A DNA stretch of 64,000 nucleotides from Saccharicrinis sp965230625 (GCA_965230625.1 CBDDLL010000002.1:1116001-1180000); one strand, 5' to 3'. Positions 28,081 to 37,450 are shown, counted from the first letter of the stretch. Notes: generated by a model not told the origin, from the letters alone. A program made the numbers and translations.

Positions 28081-28112
28081 CCCATATGTAACTTTTATGA
28101 ATTACATATGGG
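28081..28112 (-). terminator. Hairpin downstream of glmM
   Basis: CCCATATGTAA (28081-28091) and TTACATATGGG (28102-28112) are perfect 11-base complements with a 10-base loop. The T tail on the minus strand is short, so termination may be partial. Confidence 0.5.
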
Positions 28113-28121
28113 ATTAATTTA

Positions 28122-29513
28122 TTAAATATTTGCTATTTCTTTAATTTCAGAAATTATTTTATTTGCTAATTGATCTGCTTCATCATTAGTAGGTGCTTCA
28201 GAATATATTCTAATAATTGGTTCTGTGTTTGATTTACGCAGGTGCACCCATCTATCAGGAAAGTCTATTTTAACTCCATCAATATCATTAACTTCTTCAC
28301 TACTATATTTAGCCTTCATATCTGCTAAAATTTTATCTACATCCAATCCTGGGGTTAACTGAATTTTATTTTTAGAAATAAAATACTCTGGATATGTAGC
28401 TCTAAGTTCAGAACTTTTTTTACCCGACTTAGCCAAATGAGTCAAAAACAATCCAATTCCTACTAAAGCATCCCTTCCGTAATGTGACGCAGGATAAATA
28501 ATACCTCCATTTCCTTCTCCTCCAATAACTGCATCAGTTTCTTTCATTTTATTTACCACATTCACTTCTCCAACTGCAGCTGCCGAATAAGAACCTCCAT
28601 TACTTTCCGTTACATCTCTTAATGCTCTTGTTGAAGACAAATTAGAAACCGTATTACCTTTTTGCTTGCTTAATACATAATCAGAAACTGCAACTAATGT
28701 ATATTCCTCTCCAAACATAGTACCGTCTTCGTTAACAATTGCTAAGCGATCAACATCCGGATCAACAACAAAACCTACATCCGCCTTTTTTTCTTTAATC
28801 AAAGATGAAATTTCTGTAAGATTTTCGGGTAATGGTTCCGGGTTATGTGGAAAATCACCATTAGGTTCGCAATACAACTCAATTACATCATCAACACCCA
28901 GCGCTTTTAAAAGTGGTGGTAAAAAAGTTCCTCCAACCGAATTTACACAGTCTACAGCAACTGTAAACCCAGCTGCTTTAATAGCTTCAATATCTACTAA
29001 TTCAAGTTCACAAACGTGATCTATATGTTTTTGCAGATAACTATTGTTCTCTGTAATTACACCTAAATCATCTACCTCAACAAACGAAAATTCTTCTTTC
29101 TCAGCAATAGTTAAAATCTTTTCTCCATCAGCTGCACTTAAAAACTCACCTTTGTTGTTTAGTAGCTTTAAGGCATTCCATTGCTTAGGATTATGACTAG
29201 CTGTAAGAATAATACCACCATCAGCTCCTTCCATAGTCACTGCCAATTCTGTTGTTGGTGTCGTTGATAATCCTAGATTAATCACATCAATCCCAGATCC
29301 CATTAAAGTTCCAACAACAATTTTATCTACCATTGGACCTGAAATACGCGCATCGCGTCCAACCACTATTTTTATTTTGTTTTTACCTGCAGCTTCTTTT
29401 GCCCATGCAGCATAAGCTGAAGTAAATTTTACAATATCCAAAGGACTAAGTCCTTCGCCCGGATTCCCTCCGATAGTACCTCGAATTCCTGAAATGGATT
29501 TAATTAAGGTCAT
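28122..29513 (-). CDS. glmM: Phosphoglucosamine mutase
   Basis: 463 residues of the alpha-D-phosphohexomutase superfamily. TASHNPKQWNALK carries the phosphoserine (S106). DPDVDRLAI is the Mg-binding loop, GEGNGGIIYP the sugar-recognition loop, and RKSNTEPIIRIYSEA the phosphate-binding domain 4. GEGNGG rather than GEQSG occurs in the Bacteroidota and archaeal type, where the enzyme may act on glucosamine-6-phosphate or other hexoses. It would convert glucosamine-6-P to glucosamine-1-P for peptidoglycan and LPS precursors. It stands alone with its own hairpin. Confidence 0.87.
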   Translation of the reverse strand: MTLIKSISGIRGTIGGNPGEGLSPLDIVKFTSAYAAWAKEAAGKNKIKIVVGRDARISGPMVDKIVVGTLMGSGIDVINLGLSTTPTTELAVTMEGADGGIILTASHNPKQWNALKLLNNKGEFLSAADGEKILTIAEKEEFSFVEVDDLGVITENNSYLQKHIDHVCELELVDIEAIKAAGFTVAVDCVNSVGGTFLPPLLKALGVDDVIELYCEPNGDFPHNPEPLPENLTEISSLIKEKKADVGFVVDPDVDRLAIVNEDGTMFGEEYTLVAVSDYVLSKQKGNTVSNLSSTRALRDVTESNGGSYSAAAVGEVNVVNKMKETDAVIGGEGNGGIIYPASHYGRDALVGIGLFLTHLAKSGKKSSELRATYPEYFISKNKIQLTPGLDVDKILADMKAKYSSEEVNDIDGVKIDFPDRWVHLRKSNTEPIIRIYSEAPTNDEADQLANKIISEIKEIANI

Positions 29514-29653
29514 AGCTATTTATTTGATTTGTTATAATTTTACCTATATGTAAAGATGTAAAATAATTTAGTTGGAAGTTAATAAAGTTTGTAAAGTTTT
29601 TATGTTGCTTTACATTGTTCTTTCTCCCTTCTCACTTACTCTTAAGTTATCCT

Positions 29654-30448
29654 TTACTTCATAATACCAGCTTTTAAAAACGTTACTTCTTTAGCTGTTA
29701 GATATCTCCATTTACCTCTTGGAACATCTTTTTTTGTTAATCCCGAAAAATAAACCCTATCCAATCTTACCACTTCATACCCTAAATGCTTAAAAATACG
29801 ACGAACAATCCTATTTTTTCCGGAGTGAATTTCAATCCCAACTTCCTTAGAGTTACCTTCTACCAAACTTATTTTATCTGACTTAATAAAACCATCTTCC
29901 AATTCAAATCCTGTATCAATTTTATCTAGATCTTCTTGAGATATTGGTTTATCTAAAAAAGCATGATATATTTTTCGATGCTCATGTTTGGGATGAGTTA
30001 GCTTTTTTGCTAAATCTCCATCATTAGTTAAAAGCAAAACTCCGGTAGTCATTTTATCTAAACGCCCCACAGGGTAAATTCTCTCGGTACATGCATTTTT
30101 TACTAAATCAACAACAGTCAACTTAGCATGTGGATCACTTAAAGTTGTCATGCAATTTTTAGGCTTATTTAGAAGCACATAAACTAACTTTTCCGCAATT
30201 AACTCTTTCCCTTCATAAACTACCTTATCTGTTTTTTTAACCATGGTTCCTACTGTAGTAACCAGTTTTCCATTAACAGTTATCAGGCCATCCGCAATTA
30301 ATTTATCTGCTTCTCTTCTACTACAAACCCCAGCGTTAGCAATAAATTTGTTTAACCGAATTTCTTCCTTCTGAGATTCCTTTTTATTACTTGTATTTTC
30401 TTTTTTTTCAGACTGATTCTTATATGACTTCTTATTCCTTTCTCTCAT
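29654..30448 (-). CDS. RluB/RsuA-family pseudouridine synthase
   Basis: 264 residues. A lysine-rich N-terminal tail (1-28) precedes an S4 RNA-binding domain (about 29-80; RLNKFIANAGVCSRREADKLI), then the RsuA/RluB catalytic domain with active-site Asp in GRLDKMTTGVLLLTNDGDLA and later HSGKNRIVRRIFKHLGYEV. It isomerises a uridine in rRNA, most likely 23S near the peptidyl transferase centre as in RluB. The basic tail is common in Bacteroidota versions. A -7-like box (TACTTTTG, 30470-30477 on the minus strand) lies 22 bases before the start. The IS200 copy inserts just upstream. Confidence 0.9.
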   Translation of the reverse strand: MRERNKKSYKNQSEKKENTSNKKESQKEEIRLNKFIANAGVCSRREADKLIADGLITVNGKLVTTVGTMVKKTDKVVYEGKELIAEKLVYVLLNKPKNCMTTLSDPHAKLTVVDLVKNACTERIYPVGRLDKMTTGVLLLTNDGDLAKKLTHPKHEHRKIYHAFLDKPISQEDLDKIDTGFELEDGFIKSDKISLVEGNSKEVGIEIHSGKNRIVRRIFKHLGYEVVRLDRVYFSGLTKKDVPRGKWRYLTAKEVTFLKAGIMK

Positions 30449-30512
30449 AAAGCAATTTTATATAATTGACAAAAGTACCATTTTAATGAAAACTGTTTAA
30501 ATATGATCACCT

Positions 30513-31075
30513 AGTGAACCACCTCGGGGCAAGCCCAGAGGCATCGTTCACTTAGAACAGCTTTAGCTGTTCTTCGCCAACTTTCAGTTGACGATACTCT
30601 TCTTGTTTCCCTTGTTTTTTAACATAGTTTGCTATCATATTCTCTGTACCATGTTGACCTACTGTATTGGTATAATAACCTTTCCCAAAGAACTCTCCTC
30701 CCCATAGTTTCTCTTTTACTTGAGGACATTGACGGAAAACCTCGCGAGCCAATATGCTTTTCACTGTTCGAACTATCTTCGTAACACTATAATCTGGCAC
30801 TGACTGGATAAGAAAATGGATATGATCTAAATCTGTACCAACCTCAAGAAAATAAATATCATATCGTAACTCTATTTCACTACAAACATCACAAATTACC
30901 AGATCTACATCTTCGTCTATTACTATACGACGATATTTTATTGCACAAACTACATGATATAGCAAAACAGTAACATTATGACTCTTATGTATTTCTTTAC
31001 TATCTTTTGACATCGAGTCTAAAGATAGTAATTACGAGGCAAGCCTCGGGGAATTAAACCCCTGTTAGATTAAAA
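30513..31075 (-). mobile_element. IS200/IS605-family element, copy 1 (tnpA only)
   Basis: 563 bases shared with 56530-57092 except for one base. It has no inverted-repeat ends. Instead it carries subterminal hairpins as expected for HUH single-strand transposition: GTGAAC...GTTCAC around CCTCGGGGCAAGCCCAGAGG at the left (30514-30551) and CGAGGCAAGCCTCG plus GGGGAATTAAACCCC at the right (31035-31062). No TnpB gene accompanies it. The boundaries are where the two copies stop matching. Confidence 0.9.
30552..31013 (-). CDS. tnpA: IS200 transposase TnpA (Y1 HUH)
   Basis: 153 residues, the usual size of IS200/IS605 TnpA. The HUH motif appears in DLDHIHFLIQ (His-Ile-His) and the nucleophile Tyr in GKGYYTNTVGQHG. 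It cuts and joins single-stranded DNA at the element's hairpin ends, normally moving through the lagging strand at replication forks. The gene is intact. It differs from the copy at 56569 by one codon (Cys here, Ser there, in VICDVCSE). Confidence 0.93.
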   Translation of the reverse strand: MSKDSKEIHKSHNVTVLLYHVVCAIKYRRIVIDEDVDLVICDVCSEIELRYDIYFLEVGTDLDHIHFLIQSVPDYSVTKIVRTVKSILAREVFRQCPQVKEKLWGGEFFGKGYYTNTVGQHGTENMIANYVKKQGKQEEYRQLKVGEEQLKLF

Positions 31076-31080
31076 TTTAA

Positions 31081-31293
31081 GTAACTATTCAGTATAAAGT
31101 ACAAAGACATAAGTATAAATATTTGAACACGTTAACACTTTTTGAATATTGGTATTTCAGTCCTTTGTCTATTATTTATACCCATTTTTTTAATTTAGGA
31201 TGCCATTTTATAACAAACACCCTAAACTAAAGCATTGTTATACTATCCTTTTCTTTTGTCTTTATTACTTTTTTCTTACTACTGAATAGTTAC
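31081..31293. mobile_element. MITE-like element, 14-bp inverted ends and 8-bp target duplication
   Basis: GTAACTATTCAGTA at 31081-31094 is the exact reverse complement of 31280-31293, and AAATTTAA lies on both outer flanks (31073-31080 and 31294-31301). The 213-base interior has no frame. GTAA ends and 8-bp duplications are the pattern of IS66-family transposition, so an IS66-type helper in the genome is the likely mover. The IS200 copy ends right at its left flank. Confidence 0.7.
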
Positions 31294-31418
31294 AAATTTA
31301 ATACATGGTTATTCCATCCAACTAAAATTCATCTGCAAAGAAGTTGTTTTTATTTAATTATACTTTTAAATTATGATAGGAATATTAAGCTTCTTTCAAA
31401 ATTTTCTTTAATAACAAT

Positions 31419-32666
31419 ATGGCAAAAAAAATCATTATCATAGGTGCAGGAGCCATAGGATTATCAACAGCTTACTACCTATTACAGGAAGGTTGCCAGG
31501 TTACAATAATAGATGATAGTAAAGACATAACTAATTGCTCATATGGTAATGCTGGTTTAATTGTTCCTAGTCACTGCGTACCTATTGCTTCCCCCGGAGT
31601 TATCTGGAATGGTATAAAATGGATGTTTAAAGCAGATAGTCCGTTTTCCGTAAAGCCTTCATTTGATTTTAACCTTTTAAGATGGTTACTTAAATTCTAC
31701 CTATCATCAACAGACCAACATGTGAACCAAAGTTTAAAGGCTTTAAGCCATATGAATCTGGACAGTAAAATTCTTTATCTTGAGTTACGTAATAAATTAG
31801 ATTTTAAAGTTGAATCTAAAGGACTAATTATGCTTGCAAACAGCAAAAAAGGATTGCAAAAAGAACTAAAAGCTGCCAAACTATGTAAAAATACGCCTGT
31901 ACATGCTGATTATCTTGAAAAAAACGACATTGAAAAATTACTTCCTAACATTCAGGTTAATGCAATTGGAGGTACTTATTATAAAGAAGATGCGCATACT
32001 AATCCTGAAGAATACATGGTTAAAATGAACAACTACCTGACAAAAAATGGAGTAGAAATGATTCATGAAAAAGTAATTGATTTTGAACAAAAAAAACGAA
32101 AGATTAATACCGTTATAACAGATAGAGAAATTTATAGTGCCAACGAAATTATTCTAGCAGCAGGAAGCAAATCTTATAAACTTACGAAAAAATTAGGATT
32201 AAAACTCCCAGTTATTGCTGGTAAAGGATATAGCTTCAATATAAATAAACCTATCCCTAAAATTGATATACCAATTGTTTTAAGCGAAGAAAGGGTGGCT
32301 ATAACTCCTTTAAGTGAGAATATAAGATTTGCAGGAACCATGGAACTAAATAACACAAAAAGAAAGGTAAATTATAAAAAAGTATCAGGTATGATAAAGG
32401 CTATCACAACATACATACCCAATTTTAAACCAAACTACTTCAATCAAATAAATCCATGGATAGGATTCAGACCAGCATCATCTGATGGATTACCTTTTAT
32501 TGGTCGTAGTAATAGAATTAATAACTTAATTATTGCAACCCGATATACTATGATGGGTATGAGCCTTGCTCCTATTACAGGTAAAATGATAGAAAAAATA
32601 ATAACTAACAAAGAATTACCTTTTTACTTTAAGAATGTTGATGTAAATAGACCCTCCCTAAGGTAA
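31419..32666 (+). CDS. FAD-dependent D-amino-acid dehydrogenase-like oxidoreductase (DAO/DadA family)
   Basis: 415 residues. The N-terminal FAD-binding motif IIIIGAGAIGLSTAYYLLQEG (residues about 5-24) and acidic IIDDS end of the second strand fix FAD. SYGNAGLIVPSHCVPIASPG is characteristic of DadA-like enzymes, and WIGFRPASSDGLPFIGRS with the late MGMSLAPITGKMI is the conserved FAD-domain closing region. It should oxidise a D-amino acid or related secondary amine and pass electrons to a membrane acceptor. Bacteroidota homologues are often tied to D-amino acid or hydroxyproline catabolism, but no partner gene is adjacent here. Confidence 0.85.
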   Translation: MAKKIIIIGAGAIGLSTAYYLLQEGCQVTIIDDSKDITNCSYGNAGLIVPSHCVPIASPGVIWNGIKWMFKADSPFSVKPSFDFNLLRWLLKFYLSSTDQHVNQSLKALSHMNLDSKILYLELRNKLDFKVESKGLIMLANSKKGLQKELKAAKLCKNTPVHADYLEKNDIEKLLPNIQVNAIGGTYYKEDAHTNPEEYMVKMNNYLTKNGVEMIHEKVIDFEQKKRKINTVITDREIYSANEIILAAGSKSYKLTKKLGLKLPVIAGKGYSFNINKPIPKIDIPIVLSEERVAITPLSENIRFAGTMELNNTKRKVNYKKVSGMIKAITTYIPNFKPNYFNQINPWIGFRPASSDGLPFIGRSNRINNLIIATRYTMMGMSLAPITGKMIEKIITNKELPFYFKNVDVNRPSLR

Positions 32667-32867
32667 CATTGTATATCAAATCATAAGCTACTACACTCAC
32701 CTAAATAAACATACCTGTAGTTGGTTCATAAAGTATTAAAATCGAAAGTTAAAAGTCGACTCAAACAAAATAGCATCTTACAATATTAAAATTGAGCAAA
32801 ATACATTTTAGTAAACAATTATATCAAGATATGACATAAAAAAAGCGGTCAAGCATGACCGCCTCTG
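32667..32867. other. Intergenic stretch before tRNA-Arg copy 1
   Basis: Contains only the tRNA terminator at 32838-32862. Nothing else supported. Confidence 0.4.
32838..32862 (-). terminator. Rho-independent terminator of tRNA-Arg copy 1
   Basis: On the minus strand GCGGTCA-AGCA... pairs as a perfect 7-base stem (32845-32851 with 32856-32862) with a 4-base loop followed by seven Ts. Confidence 0.85.
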
Positions 32868-32941
32868 TGATCTCGGCAGGATTCGAACTTGCGACCCACA
32901 GCTTAGAAGGCTGTTGCTCTATCCAACTGAGCTACGAGATC
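32868..32941 (-). tRNA. tRNA-Arg (TCT), copy 1
   Basis: 74 bases. Acceptor stem GATCTCG/CGAGATC pairs perfectly, the D arm and anticodon arm ACAGC-CTTCTAA-GCTGT are standard, and the loop gives anticodon TCT. The T stem GCAAG/CCTGC has one A-C mismatch that the second copy (40296-40369) lacks. CCA is not encoded. It has its own terminator. Confidence 0.93.
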
Positions 32942-33227
32942 TTTAATATGTACATTCATAACATAAAAGTTAAAAAAAATATTTAAGCATTACTATTACC
33001 TGAAATAAATTTTATTAATTGATATGTTATACATATTAATATGAGGAATCATTAGAGGAAATATCAAGAATACTTCTATGAATAATAAAGTTAATAAAAT
33101 ACATTGCAGAATCTTTTATTAATCGAGTTGAATCGCATCTTTTAAATAATAGGGACACGAACAAAAGTTGATTTTAGTTTTAATATTTTTATAACAAAAA
33201 TCTAAGACAGGTGGTGATCAAGATTAA
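32942..33227. other. Intergenic stretch between tRNA-Arg copy 1 and the MoxR/vWA operon
   Basis: 286 AT-rich bases with no frame, no tRNA 3' fragment and no clear terminator for the operon that ends at 33228. Confidence 0.4.
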
Positions 33228-34949
33228 TTATTTTTCTTTCGACAAAAATCTTGAAGTATCCTTAATTACTTCTTTATCCATAGGATTAAACTTTTTCAAT
33301 TCATCAATAATTTTAGGATTCTTCGATACCTGTTTTGCAATTATCTCATAACCCATCTCTCGTAAATGTTTAGCTAAATTATTATTTCTTTTATATTCGC
33401 TTACAATTAACTTCAGATAAACCTCTCGATTCTTATCATTTACTTTATTATCATAAATATAGTCTAACTTATTCTTTAATTCTTCCAAATCCCGGATATT
33501 AAAAAAATACTGTTTTAAACATTTGAAAGCCTCACAATTTTCCTCCCACCCTTTCATTAGAGCATCCTGCGCCATCTGTTCATTATTCATTTTATTTCTA
33601 TAAACCTCTGAAGCTTGATAATATTGTTTTCTTTGTTTGTGTACATCAATTGATTTTTCGTAAAATTCAATTGCAAGGTCTCTTTTCTGTAGCGTCATAT
33701 ACAAATCGCCAACTTTACAAAAGTTTTTTAACTCTTCATATATATCAATAGCTTCTTGTATCATACTTCCTTTTTCGTAGCATTCTGCCGCTTTCAACTT
33801 ATTACCATCGTGCTTTAAATAAACAGTTGCTGCTTCCTGGTATAATTCTCCATCTTCAAGAGTTTTAGCTGCCTGATAGTGATTTTTCAATAGTTTCATA
33901 TAAACAAATGCAGCTTTTTCATATTCCATATTGCTAATCAGATCCTGTGCTGTTTTATTATATTGAGCATATAAATCGTTGTAATGCTCTCCAACATCAA
34001 TAGATCCTCTCTGAGCACTTTCAGCCATCCTTCTTTCTGAAAAAAGAGAAAAGTTACTCCATCGTTTTGACATTTTAAACTGCCCATTGCTGGTTCCACG
34101 AGTAGAACCTTTTTCATCTAGGGGAATTGCATATTTTAAAGCATCCTCCGGATTTTCTTTTAATAAATCCATAAGCTTTTCAATTTGCTTTTTATTCCTC
34201 TCTTTTAAATCGTCAAAATCATCCCTTATTTTATCGGCAAACATGCTCCCTTTTTTAGATACACTGCTCATAAAATTTAATATTTTATTAAACATGTCGG
34301 ATGATTCGGTAAAATTTTCATTTTTCCCGTTTTCTGACTTATTAAAAAGTTTTTTATAAAAAGCCAGCCTTCCTTTCTCTGTAATATTAAGAGGTTTATA
34401 TGGTAACTTTTCTGACCTTGGAAAGATTTTTTTCTCTAGGTTTTCAAGCACACCTTCAGGTGCTATCGGCTTCACCTGAAAGCTACGTATCTCTTCTGGT
34501 ACGAAAAATGCTTTTTCAGGCTTTATAATGTGTCTGAATCTTTCTTTAGGATGCAACAGCAATTCCTCAAAATTGGATATTTCAGTCAATTCAACGAAAC
34601 CAATATCAGGATGAAAAACATGAATTTTTCCTAAAAAAAGTCTCTCGCTGTCTTCCTTAGAAATGACCTGACCTACATCTGATTTCTCTGGAATATAAAA
34701 ATCTGGGTTAACACATTGACACAACTCATTCTTTCCAACTAACCGACTGCTTAATTCATAATTGCAGGTTATAAGACAACCCCATATTGCATTTGCCACA
34801 GAACCCGGAACGGGAAAAATCCTTATTTCATCTAACATGAAAGACAATTCTTGCAATTCAAGAATCCATTCTTTTACAGAGGAACCTTTTATTACAAATC
34901 CCTTTAAAGGAAATTTATTATCTAAAGCAGGTTTAATTCTCAGATCCAT
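33228..34949 (-). CDS. MoxR/vWA ternary-system component with C-terminal TPR-like helices
   Basis: 573 residues, no signal peptide. The N-terminal half (about 1-165) is a compact alpha/beta domain I do not recognise by name (GSVANAIWGCLI, GKIHVFHPDIGFVEL). A lysine-rich linker (about 165-290) follows, then helical repeats of TPR type (about 310-480) in which YxxAAxxYxxL units recur (YEKAAFVYMKLLKNHYQAAK, KLKAAECYEKGSMIQEAIDIYEEL). Such repeats usually hold protein partners. It is last in the five-gene operon and overlaps the vWA/propeller gene by 17 bases. By position and layout it matches accessory proteins of MoxR-vWA-beta-propeller ternary systems. Confidence 0.7.
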   Translation of the reverse strand: MDLRIKPALDNKFPLKGFVIKGSSVKEWILELQELSFMLDEIRIFPVPGSVANAIWGCLITCNYELSSRLVGKNELCQCVNPDFYIPEKSDVGQVISKEDSERLFLGKIHVFHPDIGFVELTEISNFEELLLHPKERFRHIIKPEKAFFVPEEIRSFQVKPIAPEGVLENLEKKIFPRSEKLPYKPLNITEKGRLAFYKKLFNKSENGKNENFTESSDMFNKILNFMSSVSKKGSMFADKIRDDFDDLKERNKKQIEKLMDLLKENPEDALKYAIPLDEKGSTRGTSNGQFKMSKRWSNFSLFSERRMAESAQRGSIDVGEHYNDLYAQYNKTAQDLISNMEYEKAAFVYMKLLKNHYQAAKTLEDGELYQEAATVYLKHDGNKLKAAECYEKGSMIQEAIDIYEELKNFCKVGDLYMTLQKRDLAIEFYEKSIDVHKQRKQYYQASEVYRNKMNNEQMAQDALMKGWEENCEAFKCLKQYFFNIRDLEELKNKLDYIYDNKVNDKNREVYLKLIVSEYKRNNNLAKHLREMGYEIIAKQVSKNPKIIDELKKFNPMDKEVIKDTSRFLSKEK

Positions 34950-37443
34950 GCGATTGTATTGTATGTATATAAGGAGTTATATTTCTATGAAAAAACATAT
35001 CCGGATCTAATTTTTCAATCTGCTGCATGACTGAATGTACCGGAATTATTTCAACCACAGCACCATTCTCTTCTAGGCGCGTTTTTGCCTCAATAGCCTC
35101 TTTCTCATTAAAAAACTGCAATAAATTCCTTGGGGCATTTTCAACTATTTCTTTGGCAACTAATACTCCACTTGATGTAAGCTCCTTTACTATTTTTACC
35201 AGATGAAGTTTATTTTCATTATTTCCTGAATCATTTAAAATTAATTCATATAATGGTTCTTTATAATAAAATACATTCCCTGCAAATTCTTCTTTCGTAG
35301 TTATTCCTAGAGAACTATCTAAAACTGATGGGAAATAAATAGCTGGGATATTATTATCACTACTTTTCATAATTATCAATCCTGATTTATTAATCTCTAT
35401 TATACTTCCGTCAGGAAATTCAAAACAGTTAGTATTTATCTCATGAGCAATGTTTTTAATTTTTTTATCTGTAACATTTAATTTAATATGATTACCTTGA
35501 TTTAAAACAAGTTCATGTACATTAAACATCAGATTTCCTGCTTCATTTATACCTACTTTACGGATGTTCTTAAATATACCAGTTGTTGTTCTGTATTTTG
35601 AACTAACCTCTCTAATCTTTTTATCACGTTCTTCAAACAACTTAGTGGGATTTTCATTTAATGCTTTAATATTCCCATCCATATCAATACTCCAACAACC
35701 ATTATTATTACAATGCACAAAATACTGATTATAAAACACAAACCCTCTCCCTGATATTGATTTCCAGTGAGGAAAAATAATTCTTTTTTCAACCCTAGTT
35801 CTTGTATTCAATAGAATTATTTCTTTGCTTTGAGTTTGAAATAACAGAACTACATAATCACCATTATTAAGCACACCTATTTCATAATTCTGCCCTTGAG
35901 TTGGAAGGTTTTCATAAAAAAGTTCCCAACCAATTTCATAGGAGTGCGAATATTTGCTATAAAGTCGTAATAGAGATTTTTCCTTAGTAAATTGAAAAAC
36001 TTCTCCATTATCAGTAGGCAGTATCCCATAATAATTTTGAGATGATCTTGTCAGGATTGGATAAAAATCATTCCTCGTATTACTTTTCTTTTGTCTTTTT
36101 TTTATCCTTTGATTCCATAAATTATTTAGAGGCAACTCAAGATGCTGTAAATGCTTTTTACCTTTTTTTAATGTTTTGAAAACATCTATCCTTCCTCCAG
36201 CATCATTATACATATAATAACTTATGTATTCATTATACTCATTTACTAATTTATGAATTGAATTTCTTTTTGTTGCAGTGTGCTCGGTTAATATAAAAAG
36301 CTCCCGATTTTTACTCGATGGATATGTTTCAAAATACTGCTTTAATCCTTTAGATGAGTCTATAGATGCTTCAACAATTTGCAATGCATCAACTATTCCA
36401 TCTAATGAATTAAAATTTACTGGGTGCACAGAGTCACCAACTAGAAAAACTTCACATTCAATATCTGTTTTAGGGTGTTTCGTTATTGCTAGCATAGTTG
36501 CAAATGCAATAGCTTTAGGCAACCCCCAATTTTTAAGAGAAACATCAATTAAGATAACCCTTTTCAAATCACTCGAACTAGGAGGTGATTCTCTATTCAA
36601 GTATAAAGCTTCATTATTTGCCAAACGAGATAAAAATACTATATCTTCATTCGCAAATTCAGAGATTAAAAGCTGATCTAAATTCCCTTTATTACTTACA
36701 TCTGATACACCTCCTATTGGTTGTTGACTTGGCACTACACTATGAAATGGTAGATTTAAACCTGACCAAATCGTTTTTACAAGAGTCCCTATTTTATATG
36801 TTCTCGCATCTGTACTTAATTGCTCAATTAGATCCTTAGGTTCTGCTTCCTCTTCTTCGAGATTCAACTCTTCATTTAATTCTGGAAGTTCCCCAATCTT
36901 TTTTAATATATCATCAACGCACTTAAACTTTTTATTCAGAAGATAAATAGTTTTGAAATCCTTTTCTACAATATCCCCCTTTAATTCTTTACCTTTTAAG
37001 ACTGATGTTGGTAAATTATTAATAAACTTCTTTTTTATTATTGTTGCAGAATCACTATATGCAAGATGACCATGACATTCCTCAAAAATAGTTTTTAAAA
37101 GAAGAAACTTATTCCTCCCTGACTTGTAATTATCAGGAACTTCTGACAACATGAATAAGAAATCCAATGTTTTTTTAAGTGATTCTGATGACATCAAACT
37201 ATCATTAGAAGCAAGTACTTCCTTTACAATGTGAAGTGCTTTTTTACCTTCCGGATTTATCGCAATGATAGCCAACAATAAAGAACCAAAACGTGGTAAT
37301 CCCTGTCCTGCCAATTCTTTTAGCGTTTTCTCTACTAATTCTTTATAAGCAATGGTATTAGATTTTGGAATGGCTAAAACACCGGAATTCTCTTCCCATT
37401 GCCAAAAATAATTATTATATGCCTGAAAATAACTGCTTAACAT
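34933..37443 (-). CDS. vWA-beta-propeller protein with L7/L12-like C-terminal domain
   Basis: 836 residues. An N-terminal helical domain (1-180) and an acidic linker (EEELNLEEEEAEP, 190-202) precede a vWA-like Rossmann domain whose metal site begins RVILIDVSLKNWG (D300, S302; the third MIDAS residue is Lys, not Ser). From about 450 to 740 are repeated beta strands typical of a propeller (YYGILPTDNGEVFQFTKE, GCWSIDMDGNIKAL). Residues 748-805 (VKELTSSGVLVAKEIVENAP...AIEAKTRLEENGAVVEI) closely resemble the ribosomal protein L7/L12 C-terminal fold. It is probably the effector or scaffold worked by the MoxR ATPase encoded upstream. Confidence 0.75.
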   Translation of the reverse strand: MLSSYFQAYNNYFWQWEENSGVLAIPKSNTIAYKELVEKTLKELAGQGLPRFGSLLLAIIAINPEGKKALHIVKEVLASNDSLMSSESLKKTLDFLFMLSEVPDNYKSGRNKFLLLKTIFEECHGHLAYSDSATIIKKKFINNLPTSVLKGKELKGDIVEKDFKTIYLLNKKFKCVDDILKKIGELPELNEELNLEEEEAEPKDLIEQLSTDARTYKIGTLVKTIWSGLNLPFHSVVPSQQPIGGVSDVSNKGNLDQLLISEFANEDIVFLSRLANNEALYLNRESPPSSSDLKRVILIDVSLKNWGLPKAIAFATMLAITKHPKTDIECEVFLVGDSVHPVNFNSLDGIVDALQIVEASIDSSKGLKQYFETYPSSKNRELFILTEHTATKRNSIHKLVNEYNEYISYYMYNDAGGRIDVFKTLKKGKKHLQHLELPLNNLWNQRIKKRQKKSNTRNDFYPILTRSSQNYYGILPTDNGEVFQFTKEKSLLRLYSKYSHSYEIGWELFYENLPTQGQNYEIGVLNNGDYVVLLFQTQSKEIILLNTRTRVEKRIIFPHWKSISGRGFVFYNQYFVHCNNNGCWSIDMDGNIKALNENPTKLFEERDKKIREVSSKYRTTTGIFKNIRKVGINEAGNLMFNVHELVLNQGNHIKLNVTDKKIKNIAHEINTNCFEFPDGSIIEINKSGLIIMKSSDNNIPAIYFPSVLDSSLGITTKEEFAGNVFYYKEPLYELILNDSGNNENKLHLVKIVKELTSSGVLVAKEIVENAPRNLLQFFNEKEAIEAKTRLEENGAVVEIIPVHSVMQQIEKLDPDMFFHRNITPYIHTIQSHGSEN

Positions 37444-37450
37444 TTGTTTA

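Noticed and set aside
30513..31075. Missing TnpB taken as a sign of a decayed IS605
   Set aside because: IS200 elements naturally carry only tnpA, both copies are intact and nearly identical, so no decay is implied.
32868..32941. tRNA copy 1 as a partial att-site fragment
   Set aside because: It is a full-length 74-base tRNA with a terminator. Integrase events leave only 3' fragments, and no integrase gene is present between the copies.
36278..36676. Plus-strand frame of 132 codons opposite the vWA protein
   Set aside because: Antisense shadow; no ribosome site and no recognisable domain.
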